The notes: generated from the sequence alone by a model not told the origin. Shown: positions 9,861-18,681, counted from the first letter of the stretch. The stretch is DNA of 64,000 nt from Mycolicibacter acidiphilus (GCF_018455725.1 NZ_JAHCLR010000025.1:1-64000); one strand, 5' to 3'. Numbers and translations are program-made.

Positions 9861-10046
9861 GTGATGATCGCCACTGGCTGACGGTAAAAGTCCATGAAAT
9901 AGACGGATCGCATGGACGACGCATGAGTTTTTCGCTTGCCGGAGATTTAACGAATCGTTAGTCTCGCTCAGGCTTTCGGCAACACGCTTGGGGGCACACC
10001 GGCGGCGGGGAATCGGCAGCCGGTCAACATCGTGAAAGGCATGAAC
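9861..10046 (+). repeat. Upstream duplicated block, copy A
   Basis: This segment upstream of the secreted-protein gene at 10047 resembles 10811-10994 upstream of the next one. Matching parts include GTGATGATCGCCACTGGCTG against GTGACGATCGTCACTCGTCA, CGAATCGTTA against CGATTCGTTA, and CGGTCAACATC with AGGCATGAACATGGA at the start codon. The promoter was thus copied with the gene. Confidence 0.65.
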
Positions 10047-10649
10047 ATGGATATTCGTAAGATCGGTGTCGTCGGCACCTTCGCCGCCGGCGCAGCCCTG
10101 GCCTTGGCGCCCCTGGCGGCCGCGGACACCCCCGCCGCGCCTGACCTGAGCAGCCTGGTCTCGGCCGAGCAGCAGTCGATGAACTTCCTCTTCGAAGCGA
10201 ACACCGCGATTGCGGGCGACTCGAAGGACGTCGTCGCGGCCTCGGCCACAAACCCGTTCGACACGATCAACGCGGCAGACATCGACACGGTCCAGGGCAC
10301 CACGGTGGCTGATGGCACCACCAGTACCGTCCCGACCACCTTCGACTACCTCACCTACGGTGTCGACCCGGTCAATGCCGGCCTGGCCGGTGACCCCGGC
10401 TCCTACAACGACCTCAACGGCGCGCTGGTTCAGTTCGATGACGCGCTGAACACCGAGCTGTACGGCCTGGAGAACAACAACATGCTGGACGCCGGTGTGC
10501 TGACCGACCTGTTCGGTTCGGACAAGTCGATCGACGCCGCCCTGTACGACTCGACCGGCGCTTTCAACTCCGTTTCGGACACGGCGGACGCGTTCCTCCA
10601 CAACGGCATGGGCGACCTGGCCGGCTTCTTCGACCTCGGTGCGCTGTAA
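10047..10649 (+). CDS. Secreted protein, tandem paralogue 1
   Basis: This 200-residue protein begins MDIRKIGVVGTFAAGAALAL and has a signal peptide ending at about residue 26 (APLAAAD). The mature part is acidic and rich in Asn, Asp, Ala and Gly, with no cysteine and no known domain. The first 25 residues are almost identical to those of the protein at 10995-11600, and the segment LNGALVQFDDALNTELYGL is shared in weaker form. The ATG at 10047 is chosen because GAAAGG lies about 8 bases upstream; an ATG at 10041 and a GTG at 10032 are in frame but too close to it. A strong terminator follows. It is probably a surface or culture-filtrate protein; function unknown. Confidence 0.75.
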   Translation: MDIRKIGVVGTFAAGAALALAPLAAADTPAAPDLSSLVSAEQQSMNFLFEANTAIAGDSKDVVAASATNPFDTINAADIDTVQGTTVADGTTSTVPTTFDYLTYGVDPVNAGLAGDPGSYNDLNGALVQFDDALNTELYGLENNNMLDAGVLTDLFGSDKSIDAALYDSTGAFNSVSDTADAFLHNGMGDLAGFFDLGAL

Positions 10650-10670
10650 CACCAGCCGGAGAGCGTGACG

Positions 10671-10700
10671 AAACCCCCGGAGGCGTGCCTCCGGGGGTTT
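10671..10700 (+). terminator. Strong intrinsic terminator
   Basis: AAACCCCCGGAGGC and GCCTCCGGGGGTTT form a perfect 14-bp stem around a two-base centre (effective loop four or more bases), followed by TGTGTT. It lies 22 bases after the stop of the secreted-protein gene. Confidence 0.9.
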
Positions 10701-10994
10701 TGTGTTGAAGTCGTCGCTTCTGGAACCTCCTTGCCCGACCGGCGGGAGGTTCCCAGCGCTCTCGCTGTGTCGATGGTGTGGTTTGAAGGTGTTTGACAGG
10801 GACGTGGACCGTGACGATCGTCACTCGTCAACGGCAAAACCCCACGAAAAGGACTGCTTCTGCGACTACCACATAAGAGTGGCATTTGTGGCAGATTCAC
10901 CGATTCGTTATGTTCATTCAGGGTTTCAGCAGGATACTGGGGGGCAATCGACAGCGGGAATCCGTCAGTCGGTCAACATCTGAGAGGCATGAAC
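10701..10994 (+). promoter_or_regulatory. Promoter region of tandem paralogue 2, duplicated block copy B
   Basis: No gene is visible. The part from about 10811 is the second copy of the block at 9861-10046, showing that the promoter region was duplicated together with the coding sequence. The conserved pieces (GTGACGATCGTCAC, CGATTCGTTA and GGTCAACATC) are the best candidates for regulatory sites. Confidence 0.5.
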
Positions 10995-11600
10995 ATGGAC
11001 ATTCGCAAGATCGGCGTCGTCGGCGCCTTCGCCGCCGGTGCAGCACTGGCCCTGGCGCCTTTGGCGGCAGCTGAGACTGAGACTCCCGCCTTCGACTGGG
11101 CCCCAGTGCTCAACAGTCAGATCCAGTCGATGAACTGGCTCTTCGCCACCGGTGCCTCCCTCGGAGGCTTCGGCAGCGACGACTTCGTGCAGGTGGGCAC
11201 CGGCAAAGTTGCCGACGGCGGCGAGGCGTTCGACACCATCCTCAAGTCCACCATCCTGGGTGACGACGACAACACCAACAACCTGTTCGGGTCCTTCCTG
11301 GGTGGCGTGAATTGGGAGGATCAGTTCGGCTCGACCATCGGTTCGTTCCACGTGTTCAACGGAGCACTGGTGCAGTTCACCGACGCCAGCAATGTGCTGC
11401 TGTACGCGTTGGTGAACGACGGTGCTCAGATCGACGCTGCGGACGCGAGCAACTACCTGTTCGGGAACGCGGGCGGGACGATGGGTTGGGATGCCGCGCT
11501 GAGCGGTGACTCTGTCTGGGCTGACGCGTCCAACTTTATGGAGAACGGCATCAACGACATGATGGGCTACTGGGGCTTGGACTCGATCGACTTCTCGTAG
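10995..11600 (+). CDS. Secreted protein, tandem paralogue 2
   Basis: This 201-residue protein starts MDIRKIGVVGAFAAGAALAL, with a signal peptide ending near residue 26. The mature region is acidic and rich in Asn, Asp, Gly and Trp, contains FNGALVQFTDASNVLLYALV near residue 120, and has no cysteine. Divergence from its neighbour after the signal peptide is large, so the duplication is old or the mature part evolves fast. GAGAGG lies 7 bases before the ATG at 10995. Strong terminators before and after make it a single-gene unit. No function can be assigned; a surface-exposed, possibly host-facing role is a guess. Confidence 0.75.
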   Translation: MDIRKIGVVGAFAAGAALALAPLAAAETETPAFDWAPVLNSQIQSMNWLFATGASLGGFGSDDFVQVGTGKVADGGEAFDTILKSTILGDDDNTNNLFGSFLGGVNWEDQFGSTIGSFHVFNGALVQFTDASNVLLYALVNDGAQIDAADASNYLFGNAGGTMGWDAALSGDSVWADASNFMENGINDMMGYWGLDSIDFS

Positions 11601-11615
11601 GTCCAAGCCACGACG

Positions 11616-11644
11616 AACCCCCGGAGGCTCCGCCTCCGGGGGTT
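11616..11644 (+). terminator. Strong intrinsic terminator
   Basis: AACCCCCGGAGGC and GCCTCCGGGGGTT form a perfect 13-bp stem with a 3-base loop, followed by TCTTTT. The stem is the same sequence as in the terminator at 10671-10700, so the terminator was duplicated along with the gene. Confidence 0.92.
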
Positions 11645-12101
11645 TCTTTTCATGTTGCTGTAAGTTTGCTGTGATCATCGGTCCGATAACGGTAAATTAT
11701 TCACTTGCATGGTTGTGCGGCTGGTTTTTCCAACCGTGACCAGCGTGATCGCTGCTCATGTCCATCGCATCAGACTGCGTCAAATGTCCACGGAAAAATT
11801 ATGTGAACGTAGCCTTGTGCCGTGTGTCAGCCGAGCGTAGTGTTCTGAATCACAGTTTCATGTGGGCTTCCGAGCCGCAGCGGCCGAGCTATTCGGCCCA
11901 CGGTCAACCTGTCGGGGGGCGGGTGGGTCCGACGGCACCACGCAGTGGGCGCGGTGCCGCCGGATTCCCCGATCGACACCGCTGAACCGTCGCGACGCCG
12001 GAGGGTCCGCCCGGTGGGCAGGGGGTTCGTCACATCGCACAGTTCATCGCCGTACGGCGCATCACCAGCGATCACCACAACCCTGACTAAGGACCTCGAT
12101 C
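11645..12101. other. Spacer with a third relic of the duplicated block and the second 22-base element
   Basis: No credible gene. At 11671-11703 the sequence GTGATCATCGGTCCGATAAC followed by GGTAAA matches the start of the duplicated promoter blocks at 9861 and 10811, so a third gene copy may once have stood here. The 22-base element recurs at 11832-11853. The rest, up to the ATG at 12102, would be a long leader of about 250 bases. Confidence 0.45.
11832..11853 (+). repeat. 22-base element shared with 8257-8278 (copy 2)
   Basis: Identical to 8257-8278 over 22 bases and flanked by unrelated sequence. It lies about 250 bases upstream of the secreted-protein gene at 12102. Confidence 0.7.
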
Positions 12102-12776
12102 ATGGACGGTTTGCAGAACACCACACAGCGACGCCGCCGGTTGGCCGGTATGGGCGTCATCACCGGAGCCGCGGCAGCCGCGGGCGCATTCGCCGTGCTG
12201 TCGGCAGGGGCCGCGTACGCTGGGCCGGACACGACGATCCCGTTCGACCCGTTTACCGGGTCGAACGCCATCGTCCCCGGTGGGGCGCAGACCCCGGTGG
12301 CGGTGAGTGGGATGGACGGCTTCCCGCCGCCGGCGCAGAACTTCATGTACGACCAGGGCGGCAGCTACCTGCTGCCCGTGTATGAAATGGGCAAGAACGG
12401 GGCGCTGACATACGAGGGTGGTACCGAGTCGGTTTCGGCGGTCCCTACCCCCACCAATACTGATGACCACCTGCTATGGGACCAGACCAACGGCGGTGGC
12501 TCCTCCACGAACCTGCAGGTCTTCGACCCGAACACCGATACCACCTGGGACACCTGGAATTCCGGCAGCGGGATCGTCAACCAGTTCTTCAACAGCCCGG
12601 AGTTGATGTCCAGCGGAAGCCCGGGGCCGGAAGCGGTCATCGACAATTTCCTCTTCGAGAACTCCAGCGGCGACGTCCTGGGCGGGTTCAGCTGGAACAG
12701 CGCGCTCGGCGAGTTGGACTTCCTGGGCGCGAATAGTGTCGTCGAGGGGACGATCCCGTTCGATCTGTCCCTCTGA
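12102..12776 (+). CDS. Secreted protein of unknown function
   Basis: This 224-residue protein has an N-terminus with RRRR (residues 10-13) and a hydrophobic core (MGVITGAAAAAGAFAVLSAG), ending in AYAG, a likely signal peptide cut near residue 41. The twin-arginine-like run allows Tat export. The mature part is acidic, rich in Asn, Gly, Ser and Trp, and has no cysteine and no domain I recognise. It is not clearly homologous to the three upstream secreted proteins, but shares their size, composition and the 22-base element in its upstream region. lepA follows about 80 bases later on the same strand. Confidence 0.65.
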   Translation: MDGLQNTTQRRRRLAGMGVITGAAAAAGAFAVLSAGAAYAGPDTTIPFDPFTGSNAIVPGGAQTPVAVSGMDGFPPPAQNFMYDQGGSYLLPVYEMGKNGALTYEGGTESVSAVPTPTNTDDHLLWDQTNGGGSSTNLQVFDPNTDTTWDTWNSGSGIVNQFFNSPELMSSGSPGPEAVIDNFLFENSSGDVLGGFSWNSALGELDFLGANSVVEGTIPFDLSL

Positions 12777-12854
12777 GACAGCGGGGGTGCGCCGGGGGCG
12801 CCGAGTTCGGCGCAGCGTGATTGGGCTGATCAGGTGTGGTCTGGATACCCTGGT

Positions 12855-14753
12855 ATGCACCGCGCACCGGCGCACCACCCGTCGTCCCAGGAGATTCCCA
12901 TCAGCAGTTTCGCCGACCAGACCTTCACCGCGCCGGCGCAGATTCGGAACTTCTGCATCATCGCCCATATCGACCACGGCAAATCGACCCTGGCCGACCG
13001 GATGCTGCAGCTCACCGGCGTCGTCGACGACCGTTCGATGCGCGCCCAGTATCTCGACCGGATGGACATCGAACGCGAGCGCGGCATCACGATCAAGGCA
13101 CAGAACGTCCGGCTGCCCTGGAAGGTCGGTGACGAGGAGTTCGTCCTGCACCTGATCGACACCCCCGGCCACGTCGACTTCACCTACGAGGTGTCCCGCG
13201 CGCTAGAGGCCTGCGAGGGCGCGATCCTGCTGGTCGACGCCGCGCAGGGCATCGAAGCGCAGACGCTGGCCAACCTGTACCTGGCGTTGGACCGGGATCT
13301 GACGATCATCCCGGTGCTCAACAAGATCGACCTGCCGGCGGCCGATCCGGAGCGCTACGCCGCCGAACTCGCCCACATCATCGGCTGCGAGGCCTCCGAT
13401 GTGCTGCGGGTCTCCGGCAAGACCGGGGAAGGCGTGGCCGAACTGCTCGACGAGGTGATCCGGCAGGTGCCGCCCCCTGTCGGTGACCCCGACGCCCCCA
13501 CCCGGGCGATGATCTTCGACTCGGTCTACGACATCTACCGCGGCGTGGTCACCTACGTCCGCGTCGTCGACGGCAAGATCACCCCCCGCGAGAAGATCGC
13601 GATGATGTCCACCGGCGCCACGCACGAACTGCTCGAGGTCGGCATCGTCTCCCCGGAGCCCAAGGCCAGCAAGGGACTCGGCGTCGGCGAGGTCGGCTAC
13701 CTGATCACCGGGGTGAAGGACGTCCGCCAATCCAAGGTCGGCGACACCGTCACCACCGCCCGCAAGGGCGCCACCGAAGCGCTGACCGGTTACCGCGAAC
13801 CCAAGCCGATGGTCTACTCCGGGCTGTACCCCGTCGACGGCTCGGACTACCCGAACCTGCGTGAGGCGCTGGACAAGCTGCAACTCAACGACGCCGCCCT
13901 GACCTACGAGCCGGAGACGTCGGTGGCGCTGGGCTTCGGGTTCCGCTGCGGCTTCCTGGGGCTGCTGCACATGGAGATCACCCGGGAGCGCCTGGAGCGC
14001 GAGTTCAACCTGGACCTGATCTCCACCGCGCCCAACGTGGTGTACCGGGTGATCAAGGAGGGTAAGGGCGGCGTCGAGGACGAGATCGTCGTCACCAACC
14101 CGTCGGACTGGCCAGAAGGCAAGGTCCGCACCGTTTTTGAGCCCGTCGTCAAGACCACCGTGATCTCGCCGAGCGAATTCGTCGGCACCATCATGGAGCT
14201 CTGCCAGTCCCGTCGCGGTGAGCTCGGCGGCATGGACTACCTCTCCGAGGAGCGCGTCGAACTGCGATACACGATGCCGATGGGCGAGATCATCTTCGAC
14301 TTCTTCGACTCGCTGAAATCCCGGACCCGCGGCTACGCCAGCCTCGACTACGAGGAGGCCGGTGAGCAGGAGGCCGACCTGGTCAAGGTCGACATCCTGC
14401 TGCAGGGCGAGGCCGTCGACGCGTTCAGCGCGATCGTGCACAAAGACAGCGCCTCGGCGTATGGCAACAAGATGACCACCAAACTCAAGGAGTTGATCCC
14501 GCGCCAGCAGTTCGAGGTGCCGGTGCAGGCCGCAATCGGCTCGAAAATCATTGCGCGGGAGAATATTCGGGCGATCCGCAAGGATGTGCTGTCCAAGTGC
14601 TACGGCGGTGACATCACCCGTAAGCGCAAACTGCTGGAGAAGCAGAAGGAGGGCAAGAAGCGGATGAAGACCATCGGGCGGGTCGAGGTTCCGCAGGAGG
14701 CGTTCGTCGCGGCGCTGTCCACAGATGCGGTCGGGGATAAGGCCAAGAAGTGA
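12855..14753 (+). CDS. lepA: Translation elongation factor 4
   Basis: This is a full-length LepA/EF-4 (632 residues from the ATG at 12855; a GTG at 12834 in the same frame would add 7). It has the GTPase motifs [12 protein letters not shown] (P-loop), ERGITIKAQ (switch I), DTPGHVDF (G3) and NKIDLPAA (G4), then domain II, the EF-G-like domains III and V, and the LepA-specific C-terminus ending [14 protein letters not shown]-4 back-translocates or remodels stalled ribosomes. It is the homologue of M. tuberculosis Rv2404c. The stop overlaps the GTG of the LppR-like gene by four bases (GTGA), so the two are co-translated, as in M. tuberculosis. Confidence 0.97.
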   Translation: MHRAPAHHPSSQEIPISSFADQTFTAPAQIRNFCIIAHIDHGKSTLADRMLQLTGVVDDRSMRAQYLDRMDIERERGITIKAQNVRLPWKVGDEEFVLHLIDTPGHVDFTYEVSRALEACEGAILLVDAAQGIEAQTLANLYLALDRDLTIIPVLNKIDLPAADPERYAAELAHIIGCEASDVLRVSGKTGEGVAELLDEVIRQVPPPVGDPDAPTRAMIFDSVYDIYRGVVTYVRVVDGKITPREKIAMMSTGATHELLEVGIVSPEPKASKGLGVGEVGYLITGVKDVRQSKVGDTVTTARKGATEALTGYREPKPMVYSGLYPVDGSDYPNLREALDKLQLNDAALTYEPETSVALGFGFRCGFLGLLHMEITRERLEREFNLDLISTAPNVVYRVIKEGKGGVEDEIVVTNPSDWPEGKVRTVFEPVVKTTVISPSEFVGTIMELCQSRRGELGGMDYLSEERVELRYTMPMGEIIFDFFDSLKSRTRGYASLDYEEAGEQEADLVKVDILLQGEAVDAFSAIVHKDSASAYGNKMTTKLKELIPRQQFEVPVQAAIGSKIIARENIRAIRKDVLSKCYGGDITRKRKLLEKQKEGKKRMKTIGRVEVPQEAFVAALSTDAVGDKAKK

Positions 14754-15517
14754 GCCGGCGCGGCGCCCGTATCGGTGCCCTGCTGGTGCTGTCGCTGCTG
14801 CCGGTGGCCGCGCTGACCGGGTGCACCCGCGTCGTCACCGGCAAGGTCCGGCCGGCCCCCGGCCTGGCCCCGACACCGGTCACCGGCACCGCGGTCCGCC
14901 AGGTGCTGCTCGACGACGCCGAGCTGACCAGCCTGCTGCACAGGCCGTTCCTCAGCGACCCGAACCTGGCGCCGCGCTTCGGCGGCGTCGACAAGCTGCC
15001 CAACGGCTGGGCGTCGGCGGGACCGAAATCCTGCATCGGCACCGCGGTGGGCGGCCAGCGGGTCGTCTACGACGGCAGTGACGTGCAGGACGTCGCCCAT
15101 GAGTTCTGGAACGTCGCCCGCTCCGACCCCTCGTCGATGACCGGTGTCGCCGAGGGTGTGATGGCGTTGCCCACCGCCGCCGACGCAGAGGCGCTCTTCA
15201 CGAAGTTCGCCGACCAGTGGAGCCACTGCGACGGGGTGACGGTGATCCGCCACGACGGCTACAACAGCGACGCCAGCGGTGAGATCACCGCAGCCTCCGA
15301 CGACGGTTCGGTGCTCACCGCGACCGTGCAGACCACCGTCGACGGCGACCCGGGCCTGATGGTCACCCGGGCTCTGAGCGTGCAGGTGAACTGCGTGGTC
15401 GACGTCGACGTCTACTGGCTCACCGGCGTTTTCGAGCCGGGCGCTCCGGCCGGGGACACCACCGCGGTCGACATCGCCCGGGCCATGAACGAGAAGGTCC
15501 GCGGTATCACCGGCTGA
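14750..15517 (+). CDS. lppR: LppR-like lipoprotein with PknH-type sensor domain
   Basis: This 255-residue protein has a signal peptide and lipobox (VAALTGC, cysteine at residue 25), then a PknH_C-like extracellular sensor domain (about residues 50-250) with four cysteines that could form two disulfides (SCIGTA near 88, SHCDGV near 160, NCVVD near 211). Such domains occur on mycobacterial kinases and lipoproteins and are thought to bind small ligands outside the membrane. The gene starts with a GTG overlapping the lepA stop. It matches the position and type of M. tuberculosis LppR (Rv2403c). The ligand is unknown. Confidence 0.85.
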   Translation: MSRRGARIGALLVLSLLPVAALTGCTRVVTGKVRPAPGLAPTPVTGTAVRQVLLDDAELTSLLHRPFLSDPNLAPRFGGVDKLPNGWASAGPKSCIGTAVGGQRVVYDGSDVQDVAHEFWNVARSDPSSMTGVAEGVMALPTAADAEALFTKFADQWSHCDGVTVIRHDGYNSDASGEITAASDDGSVLTATVQTTVDGDPGLMVTRALSVQVNCVVDVDVYWLTGVFEPGAPAGDTTAVDIARAMNEKVRGITG

Positions 15518-15535
15518 GCAATGCGTGACACGTCA

Positions 15536-15976
15536 CTACGGCAGGTCGGTGAAGATCGCCGCCGGAGCGCCGTACTCGCGGCTCCAGCCGTCCCAGGCGA
15601 CATCGGTCGGACCGACCCTGCTCGCCGTCAGATCCCAGGCATCGCCGTTCTGATGCAGGAGCGCGGCGTACATCTTCGACTTCCCGCCGTTCGCGGCCGC
15701 CACCGCGAACGGCGTTCCGCTGTAGTCGATCAACTGCCCGTCGGGCTGAAGGATCTGCGCCCAGAGGAACGCCCAGCCCTGGGAAACCCTGAGGGCCTTG
15801 ACGTTCGGCTTCGCCGGCTTGCCGAGCTGACCGGTCAGGTCGGCGCCGGCGGCCCGCAGGATGGCCGTGCCCTCCGGGGACGACGGGTCGGGCGAGCTGA
15901 CCGGGTCGGCAGAGGCGAAGGAGGAAGTCAGCACACTGGCGCACAGGGCCAGCGGAGCGATGAACCAAGGTCGCAT
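15536..15976 (-). CDS. Small secreted protein of unknown function
   Basis: This 146-residue protein begins MRPWFIAPLALCASVLTSSF and has a signal peptide cut after ASA (residue 23), giving a mature protein of about 120 residues. The mature part reads as an alpha/beta domain with GWAFLWAQIL near residue 67 and several Trp residues; it lacks cysteine after the signal. I do not recognise the family. It is convergent with the lppR-like gene (18 bases apart) and sits downstream of the trehalase gene, 73 bases away, so it could be co-transcribed with it. Confidence 0.65.
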   Translation of the reverse strand: MRPWFIAPLALCASVLTSSFASADPVSSPDPSSPEGTAILRAAGADLTGQLGKPAKPNVKALRVSQGWAFLWAQILQPDGQLIDYSGTPFAVAAANGGKSKMYAALLHQNGDAWDLTASRVGPTDVAWDGWSREYGAPAAIFTDLP

Positions 15977-16048
15977 GTCATACCCTCCAGCCGGGATCGG
16001 ATTTTCAACGCTGATGCGCCGGACGAACGTCGGCGTCCGTCACCCCCG

Positions 16049-18109
16049 CTACATCGGCGCGTTCGCCGGCTGGAACACCCCGGTGGAGTCCGCCTCCTCC
16101 TCGGCGCGGATCACGTGCACCACGGCGTTGATCAGTGCCAGGTGGGTGAACGCCTGCGGGAAGTTGCCCAGGTGGCGTCCGGTGCGCGGCTCGATCTCCT
16201 CGGCGTAGAGGTGCAGCGGGCTGGCGAACGACAGCAGCCGCTCGCACAGGTGCTTGGCCTGGCTGACCTCACCGATCTCCACCAGCGCCGACACCAGCCA
16301 GAACGAGCAGATCGTGAACGCGCCCTCCGCACCGGTCAGCCCGTCGTCGGTCTCGTCGGTGCGATAGCGCAGCACCAGGCCGTCCTCGGTGAGTTCCTCG
16401 GCGATCGCCAGCACCGTCGCGCGCACCCGCGGGTCGTCCGGCGGCAGGAACCGGGTGAGCACCGCCAGCAGCAGCGAGGCGTCCAGCGCGGTGCTGTCGT
16501 AGCTCTGGGTCAGCACCCCGCGGGTGTCCACCCCGTTGGCCAGCACGTCGGCCTTGATCTCCTCGGCGATCACCCGCCACTGCCGTGCGTAGGAGATCTC
16601 GCCCTGCAACTCGGCGAGCTTGGAACCGCGGTCCAGCGCCACCCAGCACATGATCTTCGACGAGGTGAAGTGCTGCGGCTCGCCGCGCACCTCCCAGATG
16701 CCGCGGTCGGGTTCGCGCCAGTGCTCGATCGCCTCGTCGACCTGCTTCTTCAGCACCGGCCACAGCGTCTCGGGGATCTGCTCACGTGACTTGGCGTGCA
16801 GATACACCGAGTCGAGCATGGTGCCCCAGATGTCGTGCTGCTGCTGGTGGTAGGCGCCGTTGCCGATCCGCACCGGACGGGCGTTGTCGTAGCCGGAGAG
16901 GTGGTCGAGCTCCTCCTCCTTGAGCTCGCGCTCCCCGCCGACGGCGTACATCACCTGCAGCGGCAGCTGCTCGTCGTTGTTGGCGCCGGACACGTCGGCG
17001 ATGAACGAGAAGAAGTCGTCGGCCTCCCGGTCCAGGCCCAGCGTGTACAGGCCCCACAGTGCGAACGTCGAGTCCCGCACCCAGGCGTAGCGGTAGTCCC
17101 AGTTGCGTTCGCCCTGCGGTGTCTCCGGCAGCGAGGTGGTGGACGCGGCCAGCAGCGCACCGGTCGGCGAGTAGGTCAGCCCCTTCAGCGTCAGCGCGCT
17201 GCGCTGCAGGTACACCCGCCACGGGTGGTCGGGGAAATTCCCGACGTTGATCCACTGCCGCCAGCACTCGGCGGTGTTCCACATCTTGGAGGAGGCTTCC
17301 TCGAAGGTCTGCGGCGGCGGCGTCTTCGACCAGCTCAGCGCCACATAGACGTTGTCGCCCTCACTGAGCCGGGTGCGGGCCCGCGCCTCCCGGCCCTCCA
17401 GACCGAGCCGCATGTTCGTCGTCAACCGCAGCGTCGGGAAGGCATCCGGGTTCTGCCGGGCGCGGGCGACGGCCTCGCTGTACCCGGTCGACGAGTACTC
17501 CCAACTGGCGCTGTTGCGGTGGTAGTCGAACGCCGGCTCGCAGTTCATGGTCAGTTCGACGGTGCCGCTGACGCACTTGACCGTGCGCAGCAGGATGTGT
17601 TCGGCATCCCAGTCGGTGGGAGTGCGGCGATGGGTGTGCGAGCGGGTGTCGACGTCGTGCCATTTGCCCATCACCAGGGCGTCGCGCACGATCACCCAGC
17701 CGGTGTGGGTCTGCCAGGTGGTCTCCATGATCTGGCCGCCCGGCAGGTAGCGCCGCGCCGCCGGCACCGACACCCCGTAGGGCCCGAGCCGGAAGTGGCC
17801 GGCGCTGCGGTCCAGGATCGACCCGAACACGCTGGGGGAGTCTGGTCGGGGCAGGCACATCCACTCCACCGACCCGGCCGCCGAGATCAGGCAGGTGTTC
17901 TCGCAGTCCGACAGGAACGCATAGTCGGCGATCGGCGGGAACGGGTTGCTGAACTGTCCGGCCGCCGCGGCATAGGGCACCGGCGCGGTGACGGTCAGTG
18001 CCGGCGCGGCCGGCTTCTGCAGGCTTGTCTCCAGCGCGTCTTCCACGTCTTTTGAGGCTTCCTGTTCGGTCTTCTCGGACGCCCGGTCCGGTTGGGTGTG
18101 CAGGACCAT
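16049..18109 (-). CDS. Glycoside hydrolase family 15 trehalase
   Basis: This 686-residue cytoplasmic enzyme is the homologue of M. tuberculosis Rv2402, a GH15 enzyme that hydrolyses trehalose. It has the N-terminal beta-sandwich (about residues 60-300, starting FPPIADYAFLSDCENT) and the (alpha/alpha)6 catalytic barrel (about 310-680). Catalytic-region motifs are RNWDYRYAWVRDS near 335, GIWEVRGEP near 470 with the acidic residue expected of the general acid, and LGNFPQAFTH near 648 preceded by EEIEPRTG with the likely general base. The ATG at 18109 starts MVLHTQPDR, as in the homologue; a longer frame upstream overlaps the small membrane-protein gene and is rejected. Confidence 0.92.
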   Translation of the reverse strand: MVLHTQPDRASEKTEQEASKDVEDALETSLQKPAAPALTVTAPVPYAAAAGQFSNPFPPIADYAFLSDCENTCLISAAGSVEWMCLPRPDSPSVFGSILDRSAGHFRLGPYGVSVPAARRYLPGGQIMETTWQTHTGWVIVRDALVMGKWHDVDTRSHTHRRTPTDWDAEHILLRTVKCVSGTVELTMNCEPAFDYHRNSASWEYSSTGYSEAVARARQNPDAFPTLRLTTNMRLGLEGREARARTRLSEGDNVYVALSWSKTPPPQTFEEASSKMWNTAECWRQWINVGNFPDHPWRVYLQRSALTLKGLTYSPTGALLAASTTSLPETPQGERNWDYRYAWVRDSTFALWGLYTLGLDREADDFFSFIADVSGANNDEQLPLQVMYAVGGERELKEEELDHLSGYDNARPVRIGNGAYHQQQHDIWGTMLDSVYLHAKSREQIPETLWPVLKKQVDEAIEHWREPDRGIWEVRGEPQHFTSSKIMCWVALDRGSKLAELQGEISYARQWRVIAEEIKADVLANGVDTRGVLTQSYDSTALDASLLLAVLTRFLPPDDPRVRATVLAIAEELTEDGLVLRYRTDETDDGLTGAEGAFTICSFWLVSALVEIGEVSQAKHLCERLLSFASPLHLYAEEIEPRTGRHLGNFPQAFTHLALINAVVHVIRAEEEADSTGVFQPANAPM

Positions 18110-18253
18110 CCCGACATCATCGCCGGTCCCGCGACTCGCAGTCCAATTGACCCGCCGCTTCTTGGCTTCCGGTTGCCCTCCGCATGCGTTCCTGTGCGGC
18201 GACCCGCTTCGCCCGGCTTCGCCGAGCTTGCGATCACCGCTAAGGTAAGCCGG

Positions 18254-18445
18254 GTGGATGGCTTCCTGAGCTGGTGGGACGGCGTGGAGCTGTGGCTTTC
18301 CGGGCTCGGCTTCGTAGTGCAGACCGCGGTGGTGATGCCGGTGGTGCTGGCCGTGGCCTTCGTGCTCGCCATGGTGTTCGACGCCGTGCTGGGCCAGGGC
18401 ATCCGCGCGCTGCACCGGGTGCGCCACGACGACGGGGCCCGGTAG
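18254..18445 (+). CDS. Small membrane protein, Rv2401A-like
   Basis: This 63-residue protein starts at a GTG (VDGFLSWWDGVELWL) and has an amphipathic Trp-rich start, one transmembrane helix (about residues 19-42, VVQTAVVMPVVLAVAFVLAM) and a basic cytoplasmic tail (RALHRVRHDD). It lies where M. tuberculosis has the small membrane protein Rv2401A, between the trehalase and the sulfate transporter. It is divergent from the trehalase gene and followed immediately by a second, even smaller, membrane peptide. Function unknown. Confidence 0.7.
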   Translation: MDGFLSWWDGVELWLSGLGFVVQTAVVMPVVLAVAFVLAMVFDAVLGQGIRALHRVRHDDGAR

Positions 18446-18523
18446 ATGCCCCGCTCGCAGGTCACGCTGATCCTGGTCGCCCTGCTGGCCCTGGTGATCG
18501 TCAGCTGGCTGCTGACGCGCTGA
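18446..18523 (+). CDS. 25-residue membrane micropeptide
   Basis: The ATG follows the stop of the previous gene directly (TAGATG), and the frame encodes 25 residues: MPRSQVTLILVALLALVIVS followed by WLLTR. This is a single hydrophobic helix with basic ends, a sensible membrane micropeptide. The direct abutment suggests translational coupling. Its stop codon TGA is the first three bases of the 55-bp tandem repeat. Conservation in other mycobacteria would be needed to be sure that it is made. Confidence 0.5.
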   Translation: MPRSQVTLILVALLALVIVSWLLTR

Positions 18524-18677
18524 GCGGTCCAGCTTCGGCTCTCCTTCGTCGAGCCTCGCTAACCGCTGGATCACATGAGCGGTCCAGCTTCGGCTCTCCT
18601 TCGTCGAACCTCGCTAACCGCTGGATCACATGAGCGGTCCAGCTTCGGCTCTCCTTCGTCGAACCTCGCTAACCGCT
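18521..18677 (+). repeat. 55-bp tandem repeat, nearly three copies
   Basis: Units start at 18521, 18576 and 18631; the first two are full (55 bases) and the third is cut after about 47. Units differ by a single base (GAGCC against GAACC). Each starts TGAGCGGTCCAGCTTCGGCT and contains AACCGCT near its end, so AGCGGT and ACCGCT can pair within a unit. From the second unit on, ATGAGC spans the unit boundary. Size, intergenic position and overlap with a stop codon recall the MIRU minisatellites of M. tuberculosis, though the sequence differs. Confidence 0.9.
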
Positions 18678-18681
18678 CTGT

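Noticed and set aside
15525-15535. GTGAC-ac-GTCAC as terminator between the lppR-like gene and the convergent small gene
   Set aside because: A 5-bp stem with a 2-base loop cannot form a stable hairpin and no U-tract follows.
18521-18677. CRISPR array
   Set aside because: The units are directly joined 55-bp repeats without unique spacers, and no cas genes are near.
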